From Actinomycetes bacterium (GTDB lineage: Bacteria; Actinomycetota; Actinomycetes; Actinomycetales; JAJYRW01): 5,547 nt of DNA. Under the pieces are notes generated by a model. The model saw only the letters and a list, made by a program, of their open reading frames with translations. It searched no databases and was not told the origin of the DNA. Position 1 is the stretch's first letter; each line of letters starts with the position of its first letter. The DNA lies in contig JAJYRW010000117.1 of NCBI GenBank assembly GCA_021793895.1, positions 1-5,547 of the forward strand. Reading direction: 5' to 3'. The translations under genes and the position numbers were made by a program. Below, one piece after another: positions 1 to 4,999 of this stretch.

Positions 1-1
1 A

Positions 2-316
2 ATCAGCTATAGCCTTACTCAGCGCAAGCGAGCTGCGGCCGGCTGGAGGGCACTGGCGGGCAACCACATCATGATCGCGACAGCAACTGGGCCCGTGGTG
101 GTGCTGTGTCACCTGCATCAGGGCAGTATTCAGGTTCGGCTCGGGCAGCATGTAGCAAGCGGAGACGCGGTGGCACGCTGCGGCAATTCCGGAAACAGCA
201 CGGAGCCGCACCTGCATTTGCAAGCAATTGGCAGTCAGGACGTAGAAAATTCGCACGCGGTGCCGTTTACCTTCAATGGTTATTTGCCGCGAAACAAAGA
301 AATTGTGAACATTTAA
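2..316 (+). CDS. M23 family metallopeptidase (LytM/lysostaphin type), C-terminal part only
   Basis: The frame is open from the first bases of the window to TAA at 314-316, so the gene begins upstream and only its last 104 residues are visible. The fragment carries the second half of a peptidase M23 domain. A glycine-asparagine-histidine strand (about residues 20-22 of the fragment) leads to His37 in CHLHQGS, a G-Q-x-V-x-x-G-D turn, then CGNSGNSTEPHLHLQ, whose His70-x-His72 pair is the classic zinc/catalytic HxH motif. Family members are zinc endopeptidases that cut peptide cross-links in peptidoglycan, usually exported or membrane-anchored. The first zinc ligand motif (HxxxD) and any signal peptide lie outside the window. 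The short tail after HLH (VPF-x-FNGY) resembles membrane-associated actinobacterial members. The domain assignment is firm, but its cell-wall substrate and whether it is catalytically active cannot be judged from this part. Confidence 0.88.
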   Translation: MSYSLTQRKRAAAGWRALAGNHIMIATATGPVVVLCHLHQGSIQVRLGQHVASGDAVARCGNSGNSTEPHLHLQAIGSQDVENSHAVPFTFNGYLPRNKEIVNI

Positions 317-317
317 G

Positions 318-341
318 GCCTGCGCGCTGCCCAGGGCAGGC
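318..341 (+). terminator. Hairpin just after the M23 stop codon (possible terminator)
   Basis: GCCTGC at 318-323 is complementary to GCAGGC at 336-341, giving a 6-bp GC-rich stem with a 12-nt loop that starts two bases after the stop codon. A competing fold pairs CTGCCC 327-332 with GGGCAG 334-339. No U-tract follows, so termination is inferred only from position and GC-rich pairing. Confidence 0.3.
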
Positions 342-356
342 GCCAGTGGTTAGGCA

Positions 357-371
357 GCGACCGTTGGTCGC
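357..371. terminator. Perfect 6-bp inverted repeat between convergent genes (possible bidirectional terminator)
   Basis: GCGACC (357-362), a three-base loop GTT, and GGTCGC (366-371) form a perfect hairpin in the gap between the M23 gene (+) and the methyltransferase gene (-). It ends one base from the methyltransferase stop codon (373-375 on the minus strand). Its position fits a shared terminator for the convergent pair, but there is no run of T on either side. Actinobacterial terminators often lack one, so the function is an inference. Confidence 0.35.
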
Positions 372-372
372 G

Positions 373-1086
373 TCAGCGCCGACGCGCTATCAATAAGCCA
401 TCCCAGCCTTTAATGCCCACAGTTTGAAGAGCAGTGGCATCTAATTCTGGATGGTTTGCGATTGCCTCGGTCACGTTGCGAACTCCCTCAACGCGGGGGT
501 CAGTGCCACTTGCGTCCACTACCGCACCGTTGCGAACGACATTGTCAATAATGATCACGGCCCCGGATTGGGTTAGTTGCAGTGCAGCAGCAAGATAGTC
601 GGGATTGCTGGGCTTATCGGCGTCAATGAACACTAAGTCGAATGGAGCCACGTTCGACGCAATTAGGCGCTGGGCGGATTCAATGCCGGGCCCCACGATT
701 ATCTCGACTCGGTCCGCCACGTGGGCGGCGGTGAAGTTTTCGCGGGCAACCTGGGCGTTACTCTCTTCGAGTTCCAGTGTTACTACCTGTCCAGCTGGGC
801 CAACTGCGCGGGCGAACCAGATTGTGGAGTACCCGGCAAGGGTTCCGAATTCCAGCACGCGTTTTGCTCCAGCAATCTGCGTAACAAGCCCTAAAAGTGC
901 AGCCTGATTCGCGGCAACTTCCGCGTTTGGCAAGGTGGTTTTTGCGCTTGATTCCCGGGCCTGTATTAAAGCTTCATCTTCGGTGATGAGCGCCTTCGTG
1001 AAGTAGCCATCAACATCGCGCCACGCAGTAGCGGATTCATACCGATTGGGAGAGGTCGCGGGATAAGATTCCGTAGATTCCGTCAT
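373..1086 (-). CDS. Class I SAM-dependent O-methyltransferase (Methyltransf_3, CCoAOMT/COMT-like)
   Basis: A 237-residue cytosolic enzyme is predicted, within the usual 200-250 for this family, which moves a methyl group from S-adenosylmethionine to a hydroxyl group, typically of a catechol-like acceptor. A Rossmann-fold motif I, VLEFGTLAGYS (residues 77-87), binds SAM. The acidic end of the second strand is LELEES (104-109). FIDADK (153-158) and IIDNVV (179-184) supply Asp155, Asp181 and Asn182. These have the same spacing as the divalent-metal ligands of plant caffeoyl-CoA O-methyltransferase. The acceptor substrate is unknown. The frame stays open upstream to 1299, but the N-terminal extension is not family-like, so the start is placed at the ATG at 1086. 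An in-frame ATG at 1095 (three more residues, MIF) is an alternative, and it suits a leaderless transcript because a -10-like GATACA ends 7 bases upstream. Neither ATG has a good Shine-Dalgarno sequence. The gene is divergent from the small membrane protein gene. Confidence 0.87.
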   Translation of the reverse strand: MTESTESYPATSPNRYESATAWRDVDGYFTKALITEDEALIQARESSAKTTLPNAEVAANQAALLGLVTQIAGAKRVLEFGTLAGYSTIWFARAVGPAGQVVTLELEESNAQVARENFTAAHVADRVEIIVGPGIESAQRLIASNVAPFDLVFIDADKPSNPDYLAAALQLTQSGAVIIIDNVVRNGAVVDASGTDPRVEGVRNVTEAIANHPELDATALQTVGIKGWDGLLIARRR

Positions 1087-1102
1087 AAAAATCATGATCT
1101 CA

Positions 1103-1129
1103 TGTATCGACCCCGCTCTAAAGCAGCAA
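1103..1129 (-). promoter_or_regulatory. Candidate promoter of the methyltransferase gene
   Basis: On the minus strand GATACA (1108-1103) resembles a -10 box, and TTGCTG (1129-1124) could serve as a weak -35 with a short 15-bp spacer. The -10 ends exactly 7 bases before the ATG at 1095, so transcription could begin on that ATG and give a leaderless mRNA. This is inferred from spacing only, and the -35 is poor. Confidence 0.27.
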
Positions 1130-1233
1130 TAACCCGGGGCCGCGCCAGCGCGAACTGTGACCCACTCGGCGGTACGCAATTCGCATTGTGAACGATGGAG
1201 ATAGGCATCTTGCAATTGTTTGAAGCGCGCAAC

Positions 1234-1237
1234 GGAG
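1234..1237 (+). promoter_or_regulatory. Ribosome binding site that fixes the start at 1246
   Basis: GGAG lies 8 bases upstream of the ATG at 1246. The in-frame ATG further upstream at 1195 has no comparable spacing and would add 17 residues with no family resemblance. The 1246 start is therefore preferred. Confidence 0.65.
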
Positions 1238-1245
1238 TTTTGATC

Positions 1246-1539
1246 ATGACTTATTATGGCCACCCGCATGGGCCCCAAATTGTTACAAACCAGCGCCACG
1301 TCGGCGGCGGCGTCTTAGCATTTGCTTGGATTCTCGCCATTTTTACGGCCCTATATATGCTGCCGTGGGCAATCGCAGCCAGTCGCGGCAAGGCAAATCA
1401 CGGTGCCATCGGCGTTATTAACTTCCTTCTGGGGTGGTCAATTATCGGCTGGATAGTCGCTCTGGTTATGTCCTGCGGAGCGCATCAAACTGTGGCGACT
1501 GCAAACCAGACCTATATTGTCACTCCCCCGCACCAATAA
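1246..1539 (+). CDS. Superinfection immunity family protein (Imm_superinfect, PF14373-like), small membrane protein
   Basis: A 97-residue protein has a short polar N-terminus rich in His, Gly and Pro (MTYYGHPHGPQ) and two predicted membrane helices at about residues 21-43 and 53-76. They are joined by the basic loop AASRGKANHG. The pattern L-P-W-x-I-A-x-x-R-G-K, then GAIGVINFLLGWSIIGWIVA, is the hallmark of the family named after the T4 Imm protein, which blocks DNA entry of superinfecting phage. Most chromosomal bacterial members are uncharacterised, and the name should not be read as proven phage defence. The polar tail after residue 80 (TVATANQTYIV) is not part of the core. The gene stands alone, divergent from the methyltransferase gene and separated from corA by about 270 bases. 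The start is set by a GGAG sequence 8 bases upstream. Family assignment is confident, cellular role unknown. Confidence 0.82.
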   Translation: MTYYGHPHGPQIVTNQRHVGGGVLAFAWILAIFTALYMLPWAIAASRGKANHGAIGVINFLLGWSIIGWIVALVMSCGAHQTVATANQTYIVTPPHQ

Positions 1540-1541
1540 CG

Positions 1542-1573
1542 CCGCCGTGTCCGTGCCACTAACCCCGCGGCGG
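1542..1573 (+). terminator. Hairpin downstream of the superinfection-immunity gene
   Basis: CCGCCGTG (1542-1549) pairs with CGCGGCGG (1566-1573), eight pairs including one G-U, around a 16-nt loop and starting two bases after the TAA stop. A small GGGC-ATA-GCCC hairpin follows at 1575-1585. There is no T-run, so it is only a candidate terminator. Confidence 0.35.
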
Positions 1574-1595
1574 AGGGCATAGCCCCTGCTAGGCA

Positions 1596-1633
1596 GCAAA
1601 CCACCCAGAAGCTGGCAAACCGCCCAGAAGTTG
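1596..1633 (+). repeat. 19-bp direct tandem duplication
   Basis: GCAAACCACCCAGAAGCTG (1596-1614) is followed without a gap by GCAAACCGCCCAGAAGTTG (1615-1633). The copies match at 17 of 19 positions, differing at the 8th (A/G) and 17th (C/T) bases. No third copy is visible on either side. The repeat lies in the gene-free stretch before corA. It could be replication slippage or a doubled protein-binding site. Nothing in the sequence decides between these. Confidence 0.85.
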
Positions 1634-1793
1634 ATGTCGACTTTGGCCGCGAAACTGCGCTAGCACCTTCCGGGCGGGTGAGGATGGCTCGAAACCCAAG
1701 AGCCGCCGTCCATAATTTTGTTTTACCGTGGCAGACGTGCCTGCGCCCGATCATTCCGGTAGAAGTGAACCAAGCAGCACTGAAGCGGCAATT

Positions 1794-1810
1794 GGGAGGC
1801 GAGGCGGTTG
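1794..1810 (+). promoter_or_regulatory. Strong ribosome binding site supporting the TTG start of the CorA-like gene
   Basis: GGGAGG (1794-1799) followed by GAGG (1801-1804) stands 8 bases before TTG at 1808. An in-frame stop (TGA at 1781-1783) closes the frame upstream, and no ATG or GTG start lies between that stop and the TTG. Confidence 0.65.
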
Positions 1811-2695
1811 GACATCATTGGCGAAGTGGATGCGCTGCAGCGTAGTCACGGTTCGAAACTGTGTGTGCTGGCGGAAACCAGCGATAAAGAGCTAATCGAG
1901 GCAGCCGCGGACCAAATGGATCTAACTTGGCCGCTCGAGACGCAATCGCCGCGCCGGCCGAGCGTGGTGGTCACCGACGAACAAGTAAATCTCATGCTCA
2001 TGGTGCTGGGCGCGGATCGGCAACAATTTCCGCTCCAATTTTTTTCGCGCGGTCGCGGGATGTTGGCGGTGGGGGCACCCGCCGCGCTCGAAGCAGTGCG
2101 TCCAATAATTGCGGCGCTGCGCCCCGAAGACCACTCCGGTGACCATTGGGAGCCGGTGGCCGCCACCATAATGGCGGTGGCTCGGCGCTGCGAAGAGGTG
2201 CTGGGGGAATTAGATGATTACTGCGAGGAACTTGCGGTCGAAGCGATCGGGTACGCCTCTTCGGCGCAGCGCCGGGCGATCGGAGGGGTGCGAAGCGATC
2301 TATTTCGCATCGGAGAAATGCAGGCGGCACAACAAAACCTGCTATCCCCCGAGGGTGAATTAGCTGAAACGCTGGGCGATTTGCATGAGCGGCGATTGGC
2401 GCGGGCCGCGCGCGCGTTCGATGCCAATCAATCCATGGCAACGCGCCTTTATGCAATGCTCGGTGACGTTTTGAACGAGCAAGACACCCTTGTGTCCGAA
2501 CGGCTTACGCTGGTTGCAACGATCTTTTTGCCACTCACCCTCGCCACGGGCTTCTTCGGCATGAACTTTCAATGGATGACTGATCGAATCGGCGGCTTTC
2601 TCGCATTTTTGATTTTGGGAATCATCGTCCCGGTCGTGCTGGCGGTGGTTACCCTCATATTGATAAGGCGAATGTCGCGGCAAAGTCAGCCGTGA
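1808..2695 (+). CDS. CorA-like divalent metal (Mg2+/Co2+) transporter family protein
   Basis: A 295-residue protein with CorA architecture. There is a soluble N-terminal alpha/beta domain (about 15-110), then long, charged, coiled-coil-prone helices (about 115-230) that form the cytoplasmic stalk. Two C-terminal membrane helices follow (about 232-250 and 263-286), ending in the basic tail RRMSRQ. The family signature GMN (Gly251-Met252-Asn253), which forms the ion selectivity ring of the pentameric channel, is present in TGFFGMNFQWM. The periplasmic loop reads TDRIGG rather than the acidic MPEL-type loop of classical CorA, a variation seen in actinobacterial-type members, so ion preference (Mg2+, Co2+, Ni2+ or Zn2+) is open. 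The protein is on the short side for the family, with a trimmed N-terminal domain. The start is a TTG behind a strong ribosome binding site. The 3' end overlaps the convergent TetR gene by 10 bases. No M-box-like leader was recognised upstream. Confidence 0.84.
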   Translation: MDIIGEVDALQRSHGSKLCVLAETSDKELIEAAADQMDLTWPLETQSPRRPSVVVTDEQVNLMLMVLGADRQQFPLQFFSRGRGMLAVGAPAALEAVRPIIAALRPEDHSGDHWEPVAATIMAVARRCEEVLGELDDYCEELAVEAIGYASSAQRRAIGGVRSDLFRIGEMQAAQQNLLSPEGELAETLGDLHERRLARAARAFDANQSMATRLYAMLGDVLNEQDTLVSERLTLVATIFLPLTLATGFFGMNFQWMTDRIGGFLAFLILGIIVPVVLAVVTLILIRRMSRQSQP

Positions 2696-3249
2696 GCAAG
2701 CCTGGGAAAGGCCCTCAAAACGGTACGACGTAAATCGGCTGCGTCAGCAAAGCCACCCGCAGTGCGAACAATTCCATAAGCCATGCGAATAGCCATCACC
2801 ACTTCATCCGCGGTGACGTCGGGGGCGAGCAGGTCAGCAGCAATGGCGCGCTGGAGCGGCGGGCGCAGTATTTCCATTAACCGCTCAATGGCGTCGTAAT
2901 CGTCGCGAGTTTGCCGCGCTTGGATGGCCATATCGATAAAAGCTGTTTCTTCAATAACGTTGCGCACGATTTCGTCCCACAGAACAAAGAACGCGTCCGG
3001 CGCCGACTTTCGCGCCAAACGTTCATAGCGCGCGTAGTTCTCCTCAAAGACTGCGAAAGCCAACTCCAAGCGGGTAGGGAAATGCCGATAGAGCACGCCC
3101 TGACCCACTCCGGCTTCCCGCGCGATCTTGCTAAGTGGGACGTCGTACCCATGCGCGCGAAAAAGACTTCGGGCAGCGGCGAGTAATGCTTCCCGATTTT
3201 CTGCTGCCGCGGCCGGACCACGGTTGCTCTTAGACCTGTGTTGCGCCAC
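2686..3249 (-). CDS. TetR/AcrR family transcriptional regulator, divergent from kstD
   Basis: A 187-residue, one-component repressor-type protein. The N-terminal DNA-binding domain spans about residues 16-62, with helix-turn-helix LSKIAREAGVGQGVLYRHFP at 39-58, a textbook TetR pattern. An all-helical ligand-binding and dimerisation domain (about 70-187) follows, with ARQTRDDYDAIERLM and a C-terminal IRMAYGIVRTAGG segment. The start is GTG at 3249. No Shine-Dalgarno sequence precedes it, but a TACACT -10-like box ends 7 bases upstream, which suits a leaderless message. The regulator faces away from kstD across 51 bases containing an 18-bp palindrome. Divergent TetR regulators usually control themselves and the neighbouring operon, with a pathway compound as inducer, so a steroid-like ligand is the natural inference. 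It is not obviously KstR or KstR2, because their described palindromes do not match this one. The stop codon lies inside the end of the convergent CorA-like gene. Confidence 0.88.
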   Translation of the reverse strand: MAQHRSKSNRGPAAAAENREALLAAARSLFRAHGYDVPLSKIAREAGVGQGVLYRHFPTRLELAFAVFEENYARYERLARKSAPDAFFVLWDEIVRNVIEETAFIDMAIQARQTRDDYDAIERLMEILRPPLQRAIAADLLAPDVTADEVVMAIRMAYGIVRTAGGFADAADLRRTVLRAFPRLAHG

Positions 3250-3263
3250 AATTAAAAGTGTAT

Positions 3264-3281
3264 CCGGACATTAGTGTCCGG
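3264..3281. promoter_or_regulatory. Probable TetR operator: 18-bp palindrome
   Basis: CCGGACA (3264-3270), TTAG, TGTCCGG (3275-3281) form an inverted repeat with perfect 7-bp arms. Counting the centre, 8 of 9 base pairs are symmetric. It is the only long palindrome in the 51-bp divergent region. Its position inside the tetR promoter spacer and over the candidate kstD -10 is ideal for repressing both directions. Binding by the adjacent TetR protein is inferred. Confidence 0.7.
3272..3277 (+). promoter_or_regulatory. Candidate -10 box of the kstD operon
   Basis: TAGTGT fits TAnnnT and would start transcription near 3284, leaving a short leader that still contains the GGAGG at 3289-3293. No convincing -35 is seen 17 bp upstream (CAATTA). 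The box lies within the palindrome, so a bound repressor would cover it. Confidence 0.35.
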
Positions 3282-3288
3282 TCAGGTT

Positions 3289-3293
3289 GGAGG
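3289..3293 (+). promoter_or_regulatory. Ribosome binding site deciding the kstD start at 3301
   Basis: GGAGG sits 7 bases before ATG 3301. The frame extends nine codons upstream to a GTG at 3274, but that codon lies inside the operator and has no ribosome binding site, so ATG 3301 is chosen. Confidence 0.8.
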
Positions 3294-3300
3294 ACCAAAA

Positions 3301-4965
3301 ATGACTTCATTCGACCATGAATTTGATGTCGTAATTATCGGCAGTGGAGCCGCGGCATTAGCAGCAGCCCTGGGAGCCGTCGATGAGGGGCTTTCCGCAG
3401 TGATGCTGGAAAGCAGCGATAAATGGGGTGGAAACTCCAATAAATCTGGCGGCGGCATGTGGCTTCCCAATAACCCCCTCATGCGCCGTGATGGCGCGGG
3501 CGATTCGCGCGAAGATGCGCTCACCTACCTGGCCGAAACCGCAAAAAATGAGTACCGGGCTACCAGTCGCGAGCGCCAAGAAGCCTTTGTCGACGGAGTC
3601 GATGACTGGGTCAACACGTGCGAGAAGCACGGAATTGCTTTCGTGCGGGCCAAGGAATACGCGGACTACTACCCCGAGCTTCCCGGCGGAAAAATTGGCC
3701 GCGCGCTCGAGATTTATCCCATCCCGAAAAAGAAGATGGGGCCCTACCGCAAGAACATGGCCGCCCCTGCTGCATTACCGGTCATGACGGATGATGTGTG
3801 GCTTTTAACCCGCGCGTTCACGACCGTCAGCGGATTTACGCGCGGCGTGCAGCTCGTCTTCCGAACGCTGCGCGGTCTTTTAACGGGCAAGGGCGTTTTG
3901 GCGGGGATCGGCGTGGCGTTTACGGGTTCCTTGCTAAACGCCACTGTGGGGCACGGCGGCGCGAAACTGTGGATGGAAACCGAAATGACGGACCTAATCG
4001 TCGAGGACGGCAAGGTCGTTGGAGTCGTTGCAAACCACGCGGGCCGCGACGTCCGAATCGGAGCTCGGCGCGGCGTGATACTCGGCTCGGGCGGCTTCGA
4101 TGGCAACCGGGCGAAGCGCAAGGAACTCCAGGGCATCGAGGGCCACCCCTCAGGCGTGCTCACCAATATGGGCGTGCCAATCGAGGCGGCCGAAAAACAC
4201 GGCGCCGCTTTAGAACTTATGGACGACGCCTGGTGGGGTGCATCTGTTATCTCGGTTAATCCCGGGGTCGAGGACCCCAGCTTCATCGTCGGCGAGCGCG
4301 CGATGCCGTACTCAATAATTGTGGACGACGAGGGGCACCGTTTTGCAAATGAGGCTGAGTCATACGTTGACTTAGGTCATCACATGCTGGCGCACAAAAA
4401 AGACGGACGCTGGTGGATGATCGCGGAGAAGCGCCACCGCCGCTATCTGCGCAACTACCTGCTCGCACCGGGTGTGAAGCAGAAGTTGAGCGAGCAGGGC
4501 AGCTATTTCGAAGCGGATTCAATTGAGGAGCTCGCCGAAAAACTCGACATGAAGCCCGAAGTATTACGCGCGACGGTCGACCGGTTCAACGGATTCGCGC
4601 GCTCCGGGGTGGATGGAGATTTCGGTCGCGGCAATTCGGCTTATGACCGGTACTACTCTGATCCGACTGTGAAACCAAACCCAAACCTGGGGCCGCTGGA
4701 AAAGCCGCCGTTTGACGCGGTGGAGTTTGTTATTGGCGACCTGGGAACCAAGGGCGGCGTCGTGACCGACGAGCACGCTCGCGTGCTGCGCGAAGATGGG
4801 AGCGTCATCGAGGGGTTGTATGCCTCTGGAAACTGCTCGGCCTCGGTGATGGGACACACCTACCCGGGTCCGGGTTCAACTTTGGGGCCAGCCGTGGTCT
4901 TCGGACTCATCGCTGCGCGGCATATTGCAAAAGCCACTAAGCCGTCCAGTTTGGAAAAGGCGTAA
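3301..4965 (+). CDS. kstD: 3-ketosteroid delta1-dehydrogenase (KstD family), FAD-dependent
   Basis: A 554-residue cytosolic flavoprotein, the usual KstD length. The family introduces the C1-C2 double bond into ring A of 3-ketosteroids such as androstenedione, passing hydride to FAD, a key step before ring opening in sterol and bile-acid breakdown. FAD binding starts with the dinucleotide motif VVIIGSGAAAL (10-20) and WGGNSNKSGGGMWLPNN (42-58). EYADYYPELPGG (119-130) aligns with the region supplying Tyr119 of the Rhodococcus enzyme. RFANEAESY (347-355) places a tyrosine at 355 equivalent to Tyr318. HTYPGPGSTLGPA (519-531) holds Tyr521 and Gly525, spaced like Tyr487 and Gly491. MDDAWW (307-312) and GDLGTKGG (479-486) are further family signatures. 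All four catalytic positions therefore appear kept. The catalytic segment has ESY where mycobacterial KstD has MPY. A related specificity, such as another 3-keto steroid, cannot be excluded. It is first in an apparent operon with an SDR, opposite TetR. Confidence 0.84.
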   Translation: MTSFDHEFDVVIIGSGAAALAAALGAVDEGLSAVMLESSDKWGGNSNKSGGGMWLPNNPLMRRDGAGDSREDALTYLAETAKNEYRATSRERQEAFVDGVDDWVNTCEKHGIAFVRAKEYADYYPELPGGKIGRALEIYPIPKKKMGPYRKNMAAPAALPVMTDDVWLLTRAFTTVSGFTRGVQLVFRTLRGLLTGKGVLAGIGVAFTGSLLNATVGHGGAKLWMETEMTDLIVEDGKVVGVVANHAGRDVRIGARRGVILGSGGFDGNRAKRKELQGIEGHPSGVLTNMGVPIEAAEKHGAALELMDDAWWGASVISVNPGVEDPSFIVGERAMPYSIIVDDEGHRFANEAESYVDLGHHMLAHKKDGRWWMIAEKRHRRYLRNYLLAPGVKQKLSEQGSYFEADSIEELAEKLDMKPEVLRATVDRFNGFARSGVDGDFGRGNSAYDRYYSDPTVKPNPNLGPLEKPPFDAVEFVIGDLGTKGGVVTDEHARVLREDGSVIEGLYASGNCSASVMGHTYPGPGSTLGPAVVFGLIAARHIAKATKPSSLEKA

Positions 4966-4969
4966 GGCC

Positions 4970-4999
4970 ATGAAAATCGAAAAGAGTGCAGAGCCATGA
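4970..4999 (+). CDS. Nine-codon mini-ORF between kstD and the SDR gene (possible coupling peptide)
   Basis: ATG at 4970 opens a short frame, MKIEKSAEP, that ends at TGA 4997-4999 and overlaps the ATG (4996) of the SDR gene as ATGA. An AAGG at 4957-4960 lies 9 bases before the mini-ORF ATG and looks like a better ribosome binding site than anything before the SDR ATG. Translation could therefore enter here and re-start on the SDR. Its first codons copy the SDR start (GCCATGAAAATCG versus GCCATGAAGATTG, 26 bases apart), so it may instead be a chance by-product of a small duplication. There is no evidence that the peptide itself does anything. Confidence 0.3.
   Translation: MKIEKSAEP

Larger units (their letters stand above)
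3257..3285 (-). promoter_or_regulatory. Candidate promoter of the tetR gene with the operator inside the spacer
   Basis: Read on the minus strand, CTGACC (3285-3280) matches four of six bases of the TTGACA -35 box. It is followed after 17 bp by TACACT (3262-3257), which fits the TAnnnT -10 pattern. The -10 ends 7 bases before the GTG start, predicting transcription from or next to the start codon. The spacer is almost wholly occupied by the palindrome at 3264-3281, an arrangement expected to block polymerase when the repressor is bound. Confidence 0.55.

Noticed and set aside
1172..1193. CGCAAT-TCGC-ATTGTG imperfect inverted repeat in the methyltransferase/membrane-protein divergent region
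   Set aside because: Short arms with a mismatch and no adjacent regulator gene; could easily be chance.
1195..1245. Earlier ATG at 1195 for the superinfection-immunity protein
   Set aside because: The GGAG at 1234-1237 is correctly spaced for ATG 1246 only, and the added residues are unrelated to the family.
1087..1299. Upstream extension of the methyltransferase frame to 1299 (71 more residues)
   Set aside because: The extra residues (MALVCNNLG onwards) do not look like the family N-terminus, and they would overlap the promoter region and start of the divergent membrane-protein gene.
1512..1754. Minus-strand 80-residue frame over the gap before corA
   Set aside because: No recognisable domain, rich in Arg and Ala as expected for chance frames in GC-rich DNA, and no ribosome binding site noted; it also runs through the tandem repeat.
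1540..1807. Mg2+-sensing (M-box) or other riboswitch ahead of corA
   Set aside because: I could see no conserved riboswitch core, only isolated small hairpins such as GGCTC/GAGCC at 1686-1704; a covariance-model search would be needed to overturn this.
3274..3300. GTG start at 3274 for kstD
   Set aside because: The codon lies in the operator palindrome and would be at or before the likely transcription start; GGAGG is spaced for ATG 3301.
3744..4286. Minus-strand 180-residue frame inside kstD
   Set aside because: Low-complexity Ser/Pro/Thr composition typical of an antisense shadow in a GC-rich gene.
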